Positions 43,510 through 51,924 of a DNA stretch of 64,000 bases are shown here, piece by piece. The stretch's first letter is position 1. Each line of letters begins with the position of its first letter. Both the position numbers and the translations under genes were made by a program. Location of the stretch: contig OZ244725.1 of assembly GCA_965219305.1 (NCBI GenBank), positions 4,092,001 to 4,156,000 of the forward strand. The letters run 5' to 3'. The notes under the pieces are model-generated. The model saw only the letters and a program-made list of their open reading frames with translations, did no database searches and was not told the origin of the DNA. Origin of the DNA: DATHTS01 sp965219305. Lineage in GTDB: Bacteria > Acidobacteriota > Blastocatellia > Pyrinomonadales > Pyrinomonadaceae.

Positions 43510-44244
43510 TTAAGAATTCCTAAAATTTAGTGCATTTTTTAATTGCTCCGCCGTCTCCGGCAAAACATAAAATTCAGCCGATTTTTCCTGAGCGCATTCG
43601 AGACAAATTATTTTCATCCCGCCGCGCGTTTTCATAATTTCCAGAGAACCGCCGGAAATGATGACTTCCGACGAGCATTCCGAGCATTTATCTTTTTGCG
43701 TTTTAATGCCGAATTCCGCCGCTCTTTCTTCGCGCTCCGAAGTGTAGCGAAGCGATGTAATAAAACCTACTTCGGCAAATTCGGCTTCAGGCGTTTCGAC
43801 CTGCAACAGATGCGGCGTGATAGGTTTTTCTTCGGTGAACATAAAAACGTAGATATTCCCGTGATCGGCAACTATTGCTTTGTCTCGCTCCGTCAAATTT
43901 AGCCGAACCCAGACAATTTTTTCGTCGTGATAAATTACGGGATGATCTGTTCCGACATAGCCGTCGCCGACGGTGATACTGGTCTGACTGCCGTTCCTAT
44001 TTACGATCGGCATTTCAGTCTGAAAAAATGTCTCGGGCGGGACAGTTCCGAAGTGCATTAGACAAATAAAGATCGTGCCGTGGACTTTTACCACCGCTTT
44101 TTCTTCATCGGTCAATTGCCAACGTGATAAAACCACGCCGTTTTCAAATGCGACGACCGGAAGATTTTGATATTCTTCCTGATGTTCCGCCACGATTATT
44201 TCATCTAATTTTTGTCCCGGCACGACCGGGCTTACTGGCTGCAT
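43510..44244 (-). CDS. Early phage protein with duplicated domain and zinc ribbon
   Basis: A 244-residue protein. Two tandem units of about 60 residues can be aligned: PVVAFENGVVLSRWQLTDEE ... VHGTIFICLMHFG and PVIYHDEKIVWVRLNLTERD ... DHGNIYVFMFTEE. Each resembles a small stand-alone phage protein found elsewhere. The C-terminus has KCSECSSEV and IICLECA, a zinc ribbon. Translation start is well supported (AAGGAGTAAAG then ATG). Confidence 0.65.
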   Translation of the reverse strand: MQPVSPVVPGQKLDEIIVAEHQEEYQNLPVVAFENGVVLSRWQLTDEEKAVVKVHGTIFICLMHFGTVPPETFFQTEMPIVNRNGSQTSITVGDGYVGTDHPVIYHDEKIVWVRLNLTERDKAIVADHGNIYVFMFTEEKPITPHLLQVETPEAEFAEVGFITSLRYTSEREERAAEFGIKTQKDKCSECSSEVIISGGSLEIMKTRGGMKIICLECAQEKSAEFYVLPETAEQLKNALNFRNS

Positions 44245-44260
44245 AATTTTTCTTTACTCC

Positions 44261-44515
44261 TTAAAAAGATTCATAAATTTCATCTAAGATTTCATCAGAT
44301 GTTTCTTCCCACATTTTGCCTAACGACAACAAGTCAGCATTAGCAATAGCATCAAGGTTGAACAATAATTGCCCGGCAATGATTTTGCCGGGAGTTTCTT
44401 CGGGCAACTCAGAAAGATTAATTTCCGCCTCTCCACCGACTTTATTGAACTCAGCTCTTTTTCCGTCAATTTCTAAATAACCTTTGCCGTTATTTACCTC
44501 GAATATTAATCGCAT
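44261..44515 (-). CDS. Hypothetical small protein
   Basis: An 84-residue acidic protein (MRLIFEVNNGKGYLEIDGKR ... DEILDEIYESF). The ATG at 44515 overlaps the end of the gene upstream by ten bases and has an AAATTATG context. A longer frame to 44752 would cover the neighbouring gene in another frame and is not preferred. Confidence 0.55.
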   Translation of the reverse strand: MRLIFEVNNGKGYLEIDGKRAEFNKVGGEAEINLSELPEETPGKIIAGQLLFNLDAIANADLLSLGKMWEETSDEILDEIYESF

Positions 44516-44745
44516 AATTTTTCTAACCTCACTTTTAATTGATTTCCCATATCTTCCGTTTCCTTGCGATCCCACAAATTCGGGAACCGCCACATTAATC
44601 TGTATCTGCGAATTTCGCATTCCAGACGGTATTTCAAAGTTTCCTTGTCCGTCACCGGCGCAATGCACCGGCAATCGGTTTGCAGGTGAAAAAGGCAGTA
44701 AATTTTCGGTTTTTCCTTTTTTGAAATACTTGTCCTTCTTGCCAT
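44506..44745 (-). CDS. Hypothetical basic protein
   Basis: A 79-residue Arg/Lys-rich protein (MARRTSISKKEKPKIYCLFH) with three cysteines and an aromatic middle (YRLMWRFPNLWDRKE). Nucleic-acid binding is possible. It sits ten bases after the RusA-like gene. Confidence 0.5.
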   Translation of the reverse strand: MARRTSISKKEKPKIYCLFHLQTDCRCIAPVTDKETLKYRLECEIRRYRLMWRFPNLWDRKETEDMGNQLKVRLEKLCD

Positions 44746-44755
44746 CTTTCAATTC

Positions 44756-45154
44756 TCAAATTTCCTCGATAATAAACTCCGCAAATTCGTCTTTTGCAAC
44801 AAAACCGCCGACCGCCGCTACCGATTCCGGCACTTGTTTGATCGAATCGTCGGCGATGATGTGCATCTCGACGATCTGATCCAAGAAGTGTTTTATGCTC
44901 AGATTGTGAACATCGATTCTTTTGGATTGCCGCACATAAATTTTCAAAACCGTTCGCACCGGATTTTCAAACAAAGGATTCGTTTTTGTTAGCGAATCGC
45001 GGCGAATCTTGTTTTTCCTGAGCCAACCGCGGACTTCCAAATAAGCCATCTGACGAATTGATTTTTTTACGGCTATTCGCTCGCGGCGACTCATAGAATC
45101 GAGCAAATTGTCCGACGGAAAACTGACGAGCGATGTTTTTAATAAAAAGATCAT
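44756..45154 (-). CDS. RusA-like Holliday junction resolvase candidate
   Basis: A 132-residue protein. The segment KIYVRQSKRIDVHNLSIKHF followed by LDQIVEMHIIADDSIKQV matches the RusA pattern of a D-x-x-N-x-x-K helix and a late DD pair, though the first aspartate region is degenerate. RusA enzymes cut branched DNA before packaging. The start follows directly on the small gene upstream (TAAATG). Confidence 0.6.
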   Translation of the reverse strand: MIFLLKTSLVSFPSDNLLDSMSRRERIAVKKSIRQMAYLEVRGWLRKNKIRRDSLTKTNPLFENPVRTVLKIYVRQSKRIDVHNLSIKHFLDQIVEMHIIADDSIKQVPESVAAVGGFVAKDEFAEFIIEEI

Positions 45155-45334
45155 TTATTTTTCCGTAATAATATCGTCACAAAAATTATCTTCCTCGAAA
45201 TTTCTGACAATATCTTCATTAAAACCCGCATCACGCATCTTCGCCGCCAAACTTTCGTGTGTATCAATACTTTCCGGTTCTAATCGGTTTGCCATTCCGG
45301 TTATACAGTCTTCGTTAAATGATTCGATTTTCAT
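45155..45334 (-). CDS. Small acidic protein
   Basis: A 59-residue gene with a good ribosome site (TTGGAGAATTAACAATG) whose coding sequence fits exactly between the methylase stop and the RusA-like start. It reads MKIESFNEDCITGMANRLEP and ends DDIITEK. No family recognised. Confidence 0.65.
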   Translation of the reverse strand: MKIESFNEDCITGMANRLEPESIDTHESLAAKMRDAGFNEDIVRNFEEDNFCDDIITEK

Positions 45335-45336
45335 TG

Positions 45337-47337
45337 TTAATTCTCCAATGTCGCTATAACCAATGCTTCAGCCGTCTCCGTCGGAACGGCATTGCCGATC
45401 TGCTTTACGACTTGAGCGCGTGTGCCGTGAAAATAATAATCAGGCGGGAAACTCATTGCCGCCGCCAGTTCCGAAGGCGCGAGCATCCTGAAATTTATAA
45501 CCAAAATCGCTCCGAGTTCGAGAAGCAGAAGTCCGTGCAGTTCGCTTCCTTCGGCGTTTTCCATTTTGACGAGAAACGGCTCGACAATGCCCATTCTGAC
45601 CTGCGGCGTAACCGTCCAGACCGGAGAGTCAACGTCTCGCACACGAGGTTTCTGCCCGTTACGTTCGCCGTAAAACTGGATCATAAATGGCTGACCGAGA
45701 CCGAATTTGTCTTTCGTTGTCAGCGTGGCAAGCGGCTCGCTCAAACCCTTTGCGTCTTCGTTATTATTGAATTTCGTCAGAAACGCTTCCGCCACTGCAT
45801 AATGCTCGTAATTTGCCGTCACCGTCGGCAAGGGATCGTCAACCGAAACGGCAGTCATTCCGCCGAAATACTGCACGAGAAATGGTTCGAAAAGATTTTG
45901 GCGGTGATCGGTCAAAATCGTTCGAACCGGTTCGTTCGCAGATCGCGGTCGCATCTGTCCGGTCGGACCGCCCGTTCCCATAATGAACGGCTGAATCACG
46001 GCGAAACGGTTCGAAGTGTTGAGCGTCGGCACGGGTTCGTCCGCATCGTGCGAGCGATTCACGTCGCCGTCTTTCGCGCCGGAATGATAGCTGATAAAGA
46101 ACGGTTCGACCGCGCCGAACATTCCTTTCCCGCAAATAACCGGAAGCGGTTCGTCCGGGTCTTTACACATCGCTTCGTCATTGTTTTTCGTGTGCGCTAA
46201 ATTGACCATATACGGCTGGACGACGTATTGATGCTGGCTGTTAGCCGTCTGAGTGAAAAAAGGCTGGTCAATCGAACGCATCCGGCGCGTTGTCGCTTTC
46301 TGGTTAAACAAAAACGGCTCGACGACTGCTTGATGGTTTCCGGTGCGCTGAGTGAATGTCGGATCGCTTGCCGAGCGGTCACGTCTGGTCGTGCCGGAAT
46401 TATTTAATAAAAACGGGTTGAATTTTCTCAAATCTATTTTGATCGGCGACGTTTGATAGATTTCGTCAAGACGTTTTTGCTCTATTGGATCATCGGAAAA
46501 CTGCCGTTCGGGAATATCAATACCGGAAAATTTTCGAAGACCGGCATAGATTCGCCGCATCGTGTTTTCTGAAAGCGGTTTTTTGCGTCCGAAAATATTT
46601 TTCCCTTCGAGAGACCAGTCAATAATTTCTCTCGCCGGAACCCACGGTTTTAATTCTTTTTGCGGATCGAACAGATCGGGTTGTTTTTTAGCTAAAACTT
46701 TCCGGCTGGAGTGTGTCGGTTCGGGAAATACGATCTTTTTATTTTTCCCGCGCTTGGCTATCAAAAAGAATCTTTCGCGCGTTGTCGGGTCGCCGTAATC
46801 GGCACAATTTAAAATTCGCCATTCAACCGTGTATAAAATATTCAGATAGTCAATAAATTGATTAAAATACAATCCTTTTTTGGATTTGAGCGGTTTGCCG
46901 TCCGCTCCGAGCGGTCCCCAATCGGTGAACTCGCGCACGTTTTCGACGATCAAATTTTTAATGTAAAGTTTTTCTATCCATCGCTGTAAGTCCCACGCAT
47001 CGGCGCGTTTTTGCTCGTCGCGCGGTTTTCCGCCTCTGGCGCGTGAATGATGAACGCATTCCGGCGATGCGACGAGCAGATCGAGTTTCCGGTCTTTGAA
47101 GAGTTCGAGCGGATTGACCGAATCAACAGCCTTGCAGAAATGCCGCGCGTTCGGATGATTTTTCGAGTGTGTAGCGACCGCAATTTCCCAGTGATTGACC
47201 GCCGTTAGTTCGAGTTTGTAGCCGAGTTTTTTAATTGCCTTGCGAATTCCCGTCGAAGTCCCGCCGCCGCCGCACCAGAGATCGGCGGCGATGATCGTTT
47301 TCTGTTTTTTCTTTTTTATTTTTGCGGTTGTTGACAT
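45337..47337 (-). CDS. DNA cytosine-5 methyltransferase with repeat-array target domain
   Basis: A 666-residue C5-MTase. Motif I is WCGGGGTSTG (21-30), the catalytic cysteine is C94 in SPECVHHS (where PPC is usual), motif VI ENV (132-134), motif VIII TTRERFFLI and a terminal IGNAVP-type motif X. Between motifs VIII and IX-X there are about eight degenerate repeats of 35-40 residues, each built of EPFL-type and DEPLPTVT-type pieces, as in other large phage C5-MTases. It may protect phage DNA from host restriction. Confidence 0.9.
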   Translation of the reverse strand: MSTTAKIKKKKQKTIIAADLWCGGGGTSTGIRKAIKKLGYKLELTAVNHWEIAVATHSKNHPNARHFCKAVDSVNPLELFKDRKLDLLVASPECVHHSRARGGKPRDEQKRADAWDLQRWIEKLYIKNLIVENVREFTDWGPLGADGKPLKSKKGLYFNQFIDYLNILYTVEWRILNCADYGDPTTRERFFLIAKRGKNKKIVFPEPTHSSRKVLAKKQPDLFDPQKELKPWVPAREIIDWSLEGKNIFGRKKPLSENTMRRIYAGLRKFSGIDIPERQFSDDPIEQKRLDEIYQTSPIKIDLRKFNPFLLNNSGTTRRDRSASDPTFTQRTGNHQAVVEPFLFNQKATTRRMRSIDQPFFTQTANSQHQYVVQPYMVNLAHTKNNDEAMCKDPDEPLPVICGKGMFGAVEPFFISYHSGAKDGDVNRSHDADEPVPTLNTSNRFAVIQPFIMGTGGPTGQMRPRSANEPVRTILTDHRQNLFEPFLVQYFGGMTAVSVDDPLPTVTANYEHYAVAEAFLTKFNNNEDAKGLSEPLATLTTKDKFGLGQPFMIQFYGERNGQKPRVRDVDSPVWTVTPQVRMGIVEPFLVKMENAEGSELHGLLLLELGAILVINFRMLAPSELAAAMSFPPDYYFHGTRAQVVKQIGNAVPTETAEALVIATLEN

Positions 47338-47397
47338 AATTTTCTTTCTATTACCAATGCCGGTTTCCCGAATTTTTACTTTGTCTTTGCCATAATT

Positions 47398-47622
47398 TTA
47401 TAACCAATTACTTAAACCGCGCCGCTCAAACTCGGCTTTGAGTTTTTGTTTCGCCCGTCGTTCTATATGCCAGATGTCTTGTTTATTACATCCGCAGACG
47501 AAGGCAATTTCTTCAAGCGTCCGTTCAACTCCGTGCGGCGTAACTGCCGACAGGACAGTCAGACCGACATCAAGCCCGCCGTCCGTTAAATCTTCGTTCT
47601 TGAATTTTTTAACTCCGCGCAT
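47398..47622 (-). CDS. Sigma-region-4-like HTH protein
   Basis: A 74-residue protein whose second half (RTLEEIAFVCGCNKQDIWHI, then ERRAKQKLKAEF) is a sigma70 region 4 helix-turn-helix. With no other sigma region it probably acts as a small regulator or as a partner of host RNA polymerase. Situated between the two DNA methylases. Confidence 0.68.
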   Translation of the reverse strand: MRGVKKFKNEDLTDGGLDVGLTVLSAVTPHGVERTLEEIAFVCGCNKQDIWHIERRAKQKLKAEFERRGLSNWL

Positions 47623-47628
47623 TTTTTT

Positions 47629-48432
47629 TTATCCGAATAATGGCGTTTTCGCCTTATCTGTGTTTTTCTTTTGGGGATAATCCCGAATGTTTCCCGACAT
47701 TCTTTCAATTCTTACTTTGCCGATTTCGCAAAGTGTTTCGTCTTGCTCGATTCCGATAAAATTACGATTTTCAATCGCACACGCCTCACCTGTTGAAAAA
47801 CTTCCGGCTGTCAGATCAAGAACCGTTTGACGTTTTTTAGTGTATGTTCGTATTAAATACTGCAGAAGATCAACAGGTTTTTGGTTTGGGTGAAATCTAT
47901 TCGGCGCATCATTGTTCACGCAATCGAAAACTAAAACATTGGTGGGGTAGCGTTCGGTATTTCCGCCGGCGTGAACAGTATCGCTATGACGGTTATAAAC
48001 AGTCGAAGAATCCGCTTTTCTTTTAGAAAACTTAGTTGGAGTATGACCCTGCGATTTTTGTGGGAAATATGGGCAGCTTCCAAACGAAAATACTAAAATC
48101 TCCTCGATTACATTTAACGGTCGAATATTTGCCTGCAAAAAATTGCTCGATCTGTTTTTCCACCAAATCCATTTATACCGAAAATTTTTAAGATTGCTGG
48201 TCGTTAAAATATGTGAAAATAACCCGCTGGCAAAAAAACACAGTGCCGCATCAGGTTTTACAACGCGTTGTAAAAGCCGCCACATTACTTTGTGATCGAG
48301 CATCTTATCCCAATTCTGCGCCGTTTGCTCAAAAGGTAAATCCGCCAAAACAAAATCAATACTATTTAGCGGTAATTTTGATAATTCCGTTAACGCTTCA
48401 CCATTTATGATTTGAGAATTGATTTTGCTCAT
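47629..48432 (-). CDS. Beta-class DNA N4/N6 methyltransferase
   Basis: A 267-residue amino-methyltransferase. Motif IV appears as ADLPFEQTAQ (DLPF in place of DPPY), followed by the target-recognition part, then FHPNQKPVDLLQYLIRTYT and motif I VLDLTAGSFSTGEACAIENR with GIEQDE. The motif order IV-I marks the beta class, which adds methyl to adenine N6 or cytosine N4. No cognate restriction gene is next to it. Confidence 0.86.
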   Translation of the reverse strand: MSKINSQIINGEALTELSKLPLNSIDFVLADLPFEQTAQNWDKMLDHKVMWRLLQRVVKPDAALCFFASGLFSHILTTSNLKNFRYKWIWWKNRSSNFLQANIRPLNVIEEILVFSFGSCPYFPQKSQGHTPTKFSKRKADSSTVYNRHSDTVHAGGNTERYPTNVLVFDCVNNDAPNRFHPNQKPVDLLQYLIRTYTKKRQTVLDLTAGSFSTGEACAIENRNFIGIEQDETLCEIGKVRIERMSGNIRDYPQKKNTDKAKTPLFG

Positions 48433-48472
48433 TAAAATACTTTCGTCTTATTCTTCCGCGTTTATATACTTC

Positions 48473-48823
48473 TTAAACCAAGGGACAATTAGGGCATCCA
48501 ACACTATAATTTTCGCAGGCTTGAGCGATGTTTTTTGAATGACCGAACTGTGCGGCGTGCGCCGTGCATTTATTGTGCAAACCGCCGGTAAGCGCAAACG
48601 GATTTTGTCCCGGTAAGGTATTAACCTGTTTCGGCGTTAAAAAATCCGAATCCCCTTTGCCGACAAGTTTTTGGAACTGCACTTCGACTTTTGCGCTGTT
48701 TACTATTACCTGCCCGACCTTTGCAATCGTTTCCGCTTTTTTAACTTCCAGATCTCCGTCTTTAAGCATTTCTATTACTTCAAAAAGATGGTTTCTTAAA
48801 TCGCTAATATGATTTTTAGGCAT
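48473..48823 (-). CDS. Conserved early phage protein with C-terminal cysteines
   Basis: A 116-residue protein. Residues 1-60 are helical (HISDLRNHLFEVIEMLKDGD, KVGQVIVNSAKVEVQFQKL), a type widespread in phage early regions. The end, KCTAHAAQFG and CENYSVGCPNCPLV, adds a Cys/His cluster. Overlaps the HNH gene by eight bases. Confidence 0.62.
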   Translation of the reverse strand: MPKNHISDLRNHLFEVIEMLKDGDLEVKKAETIAKVGQVIVNSAKVEVQFQKLVGKGDSDFLTPKQVNTLPGQNPFALTGGLHNKCTAHAAQFGHSKNIAQACENYSVGCPNCPLV

Positions 48824-49592
48824 TTTGTTTCTCCTTTATTTTATTTATTCGTCTTTTTAACCCGCCCAATGTTTGAATGGTTTCTTTTAGTTCCACCGGA
48901 AAATTGTGGATAGTATTTCTATGCATCAATTCTTCTCGCGAAATAAGTTCGAGATTGCTTAAATCAAAGTTTTTCCTGTTACCGTCTTTAAAAGCGACCG
49001 CGAAGCCTTTCGGAATTTTTCCGTGATGTTCTTCCCATATCAGGCGGTGTTTCCATTTCCATTTATTAGGCTCGGCAACCTTTACTTTGACGTATCCGTC
49101 AATAAGAGATTCCTCACCGACTTGCAAAGTATTTGGCGGTTTATGTCCTTTCTTAAATTGAGTTTCAGCCATTCTACCGACAGTCGGCATTGATCTGCCT
49201 TTATTAAAAGGCTTATGTCCTTTTTTGAATTGAGTTTTTCGGGCGGGATGGTCGTCGGTCATTTTCTTTCTGAAATGTTCGGCAAGGAATTTTTTGTCTT
49301 TTTTCAAACCTAGATTAAAGGCTTTGTTCTCGATCGAATGAATAGAGCAGCCAATTTCTTTGGCAAGTTCTTTATTTAGCACCCGCGCGTAATTCTCCTT
49401 TAAAAACTCAATATCTTCCGCCGAAAAACGAAAGCGGTCGCTGTAAATGCCAAACCGCGTAGTCGCTGATTTAACCATCGAAACCGTGCGCCCCGGCAAA
49501 AGTCGGGCAATTTCCTTGTGAGTTAATTTCCCGGCATTAGCGCGTAAGATATTAATTTCCTTTTCTGTCCAAACTTTTCTTTTCATTATCAT
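48816..49592 (-). CDS. HNH endonuclease with HTH repeats (homing-type)
   Basis: A 258-residue protein. The N-terminal 110 residues contain two Myb/SANT-like helix-turn-helix units (VWTEKEINILRANAGKLTHK and FSAEDIEFLKENYARVLNKE), followed by two TQFKKGHKP DNA-minor-groove repeats and an HNH_3 domain with HRLIWEEHHGKIPKG and FKDGNRKNFDLSNLELIS. This architecture is that of free-standing homing endonucleases, so it may be a selfish element within the phage. Confidence 0.82.
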   Translation of the reverse strand: MIMKRKVWTEKEINILRANAGKLTHKEIARLLPGRTVSMVKSATTRFGIYSDRFRFSAEDIEFLKENYARVLNKELAKEIGCSIHSIENKAFNLGLKKDKKFLAEHFRKKMTDDHPARKTQFKKGHKPFNKGRSMPTVGRMAETQFKKGHKPPNTLQVGEESLIDGYVKVKVAEPNKWKWKHRLIWEEHHGKIPKGFAVAFKDGNRKNFDLSNLELISREELMHRNTIHNFPVELKETIQTLGGLKRRINKIKEKQNA

Positions 49593-49683
49593 TAACCGTT
49601 AAAAATGTCGGACAAAACGCCTGCCGCCAGCGTTAATGACGTTTTGACAGTTTGGTGTTCCAGACCAATCCGCAAAAAAACTA

Positions 49684-50430
49684 TTAGCCGATCACCGGAA
49701 TATCTTCTTTCAGTTTTTCATTAAGATATTCTTTGATCGAAGCAATTGCTTGGATCTTCCAAAGTCCGCCGTCAGCTTCAAACAGCGCGATTTCCGGCAT
49801 TGCTCCGTCGCGCGGCTGTTTGACGCGCAGAACGAACGGCGAAACCGGCTGCACGACTTCGGGAAACGTCCGGCGCGGCGCGAGACGGACCGGATTCGGC
49901 AGATCAACTTCCGATTTACGAACACCTTTTTCTATTGTTACCGTCTGAGAAACTCCATCGTCGAGCGACGTTTGAACCGCCGCCGCCTTAATATTTCCGA
50001 CCAGCGCGAGTAATTCCGTAATATCGGCTTCGTCCGGCACGATCAACGCCTGCACTTTGACCATAAATTCTTCGTGATCTAAAAACCGTTCGAACGGAAA
50101 TCCGTCGGTTTGATAATCCGCGTCGAGCCAGCAAAGCCGCTTACCTTCCGGCGCATCCGCCTGTTCGTAAACAGAAACGCTGCGCGGCGAATTTATGACG
50201 ATCAAAAGGTTTTTGATCGCTTTTTCGTCAATATTTTGATTGATATATTCGGCTAATCCGTCGAGCGACGAAATTTGAAGAAAGTCAATTGTTTCCTTTG
50301 CCGGCGGCAGAAACACCGGGCGAGTCGTAAAATCAATGCCTTCGATAGTGATAACTGCGGTTTCCACGCCGTCCTGAATTGCTTTGACAACGCTCGGCGC
50401 GTTATCTGAAAAACTTGTTTGATTTGACAT
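49684..50430 (-). CDS. DUF2303-like phage protein
   Basis: A 248-residue protein with a conserved phage early-region layout: an N-terminal part with SSLDGLAEYINQN, a middle with FERFLDHEEFMVKVQALIVP, and an ending LFEADGGLWKIQAIASIKEY. It resembles YfdQ/DUF2303-type proteins of unknown function. It is followed by the short conserved gene at 50453-50797 in the usual way, reading upstream. Confidence 0.6.
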   Translation of the reverse strand: MSNQTSFSDNAPSVVKAIQDGVETAVITIEGIDFTTRPVFLPPAKETIDFLQISSLDGLAEYINQNIDEKAIKNLLIVINSPRSVSVYEQADAPEGKRLCWLDADYQTDGFPFERFLDHEEFMVKVQALIVPDEADITELLALVGNIKAAAVQTSLDDGVSQTVTIEKGVRKSEVDLPNPVRLAPRRTFPEVVQPVSPFVLRVKQPRDGAMPEIALFEADGGLWKIQAIASIKEYLNEKLKEDIPVIG

Positions 50431-50452
50431 AAAATTTTAGCTCCTTTTGTTA

Positions 50453-50797
50453 TTAATTCGCCGCGTCTGCTTCAGACGAGAACGACAGTTCCGGTTGTTC
50501 TATATGCTCATTCGACGCGAATGCCTTTCCGCCGATCTTCCGCACGTTACAATGCGTCTTTTCCTTTTCCATTGCCGCCATTTTTGCCGTAACGACATAA
50601 TCAATGTCGGCTTCGCGCCGCGATTTTATCGGTGCAAAACCGATCTTGACCGTAATTTCCCGCCGCGCCGTCGCCGGTTTGTTCGGGTCTATCACATCCG
50701 CCATCACATCTTTGATATGCTCGTTAATGTGATCCATCAGGCGACCGCCGTTGATGTTGGCGACCGACAAGTATTCTAAATTCTCTGAATTATCCAT
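50453..50797 (-). CDS. Phage 'replication terminator'-type conserved protein
   Basis: A 114-residue protein with NINGGRLMDHINEHIKDVMA, PNKPATARREITVKIGFAP and DIDYVVTAKMA. This strand-helix pattern matches small early proteins often labelled replication terminator protein in phage genomes, a label without firm proof. Preceded by AAAGGAGCGTATATGG. Confidence 0.65.
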   Translation of the reverse strand: MDNSENLEYLSVANINGGRLMDHINEHIKDVMADVIDPNKPATARREITVKIGFAPIKSRREADIDYVVTAKMAAMEKEKTHCNVRKIGGKAFASNEHIEQPELSFSSEADAAN

Positions 50798-50807
50798 ATA
50801 CGCTCCT

Positions 50808-51233
50808 TTATTTTTTATTTTTCCAACTAAAACCTGTTTTCTCCGGCAAAACCCACAGATGCCGGATGTTGGCGACGTTTATCACATCGCTTTGTGCGGG
50901 AAACACTTCGACGGCTTCGTTTTCGGAGTAACCGATCCGATTTTTGATTTCCTGCAATTCGTCCCAACTGATGCCGTCCAACCATCCGCCCGAGTTGTCA
51001 ATAGAAGTCCGGTTAATCGAAAGCCGGATGATCCCGTGATTTTCGGCAAATTCCTGCACGATAAATTTACGGTTGCGCCAGACGCGCTCCGGCAAGCGGA
51101 AGTTGTGAAAATTTTCCGGGTAATCTTCCGGCGCGATCAACACGAAGGTTTCGTGATATTTCGCGTTTTCATTTGCCAGATATTTCGCGGCGCAGCGTCT
51201 TTGTTTTGAATTTAATCTTTTTGCTTTGCTCAT
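50808..51233 (-). CDS. Conserved phage protein, DUF7694-like
   Basis: A 141-residue protein: VWRNRKFIVQEFAENHGIIR, LSINRTSIDNSGGWLDGISW and VINVANIRHLWVLP are the conserved parts of a family common in phage early regions, function unknown. The ATG overlaps the tiny upstream gene as ATGA. Confidence 0.65.
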   Translation of the reverse strand: MSKAKRLNSKQRRCAAKYLANENAKYHETFVLIAPEDYPENFHNFRLPERVWRNRKFIVQEFAENHGIIRLSINRTSIDNSGGWLDGISWDELQEIKNRIGYSENEAVEVFPAQSDVINVANIRHLWVLPEKTGFSWKNKK

Positions 51234-51364
51234 TTATCTTCGGTTTCCTCCGGCGTTCGGTATTCACGGATAATGCGACAAACTTCCTTAATGCCCCAAG
51301 CCAAATTAGCGAGCGCATTAAACACTTCATAAACTATCGAAAATACGGTTTCCAAAATTCGCAT
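51230..51364 (-). CDS. Tiny hydrophobic/amphipathic protein
   Basis: A 44-residue gene reading MRILETVFSIVYEVFNALAN and ending EYRTPEETEDK. Four-base coupling to the following gene (ATGA) and a four-base distance to the previous stop (TAAATTATG) support it. The N-terminal half could be an amphipathic or membrane helix. Confidence 0.6.
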   Translation of the reverse strand: MRILETVFSIVYEVFNALANLAWGIKEVCRIIREYRTPEETEDK

Positions 51365-51367
51365 AAT

Positions 51368-51649
51368 TTACACTTTTGCCGCCGCCAAACGCTTTTTGGC
51401 GGTCATTAAGGCGATTTTCTCCGTCCAGAACTTGAGCGCGTAATTACACGGCTCGCACACGCCGAAAGCGTGATATTCCGCCGTAGCCGAAAATCCGCGA
51501 TAACTTAAAAAGTTTTTACATTTCGGGCATCGCTTGTTCTCGATCATTAACTGGTCGAGCGGAATTTCGTCTTTCCAGAATTTTTCCGCCGAAACTTTTT
51601 CCAGTAATTCCGAAAGTTTTATTGATTTTCCCGGAACAATCGTTTTCAT
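51368..51649 (-). CDS. Zinc-ribbon protein
   Basis: A 93-residue protein with RCPKCKNFLSYRGF and GVCEPCNYALKFW forming a four-cysteine ribbon, flanked by helices. It overlaps the HTH gene upstream by four bases. Function unknown, perhaps regulatory. Confidence 0.6.
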   Translation of the reverse strand: MKTIVPGKSIKLSELLEKVSAEKFWKDEIPLDQLMIENKRCPKCKNFLSYRGFSATAEYHAFGVCEPCNYALKFWTEKIALMTAKKRLAAAKV

Positions 51650-51924
51650 ACATTCACCCCCAGATCAGCATTTTGCCGCTGTTTTTGTTTGACAGCCGCC
51701 TCGACGAGCTTCGTCAAATAATCGTCAACCTCACTCCTGAGAAAAAACATCCGTCCGCTCTGCCAGATTTCGGTAAAGTTGTAACCCAAACGTGCGCGGC
51801 GTTCCGCGTTTTGGAACTGCTTCGCCGATTTGTAGCCGCACAGCTCCGAAGCGGCGGCGGCGGTTATCAGATCGCCCGGTTTCCAGCGGTAAGTATTTTG
51901 TTTTCGCGCGTCAATTAAAGTCAT
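51646..51924 (-). CDS. MerR/excisionase-like HTH protein
   Basis: A 92-residue protein with a DNA-binding helix-turn-helix of the excisionase/HTH_17 kind: DLITAAAASELCGYKSAKQF and RMFFLRSEVDDYLTKLVE. It might be the excisionase or an early regulator; it is far from the integrase, so a regulatory role is as likely. It shares one base with the upstream stop. Confidence 0.62.
   Translation of the reverse strand: MTLIDARKQNTYRWKPGDLITAAAASELCGYKSAKQFQNAERRARLGYNFTEIWQSGRMFFLRSEVDDYLTKLVEAAVKQKQRQNADLGVNV

Noticed and set aside
45319..46200. Plus-strand 293-codon gene antisense to the C5-methylase
   Set aside because: Arg/His/Phe-rich composition and complete overlap with a well-supported gene mark it as a shadow frame.
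45337..48432. Restriction-modification system
   Set aside because: Two methylases occur but no restriction endonuclease gene; the HNH gene looks like a homing enzyme with HTH repeats.
49593..49683. Hairpin CAAAACG/CGTTTTG as terminator
   Set aside because: The loop is 20 bases and no U run follows on the transcribed strand, so the signal is too weak to call.
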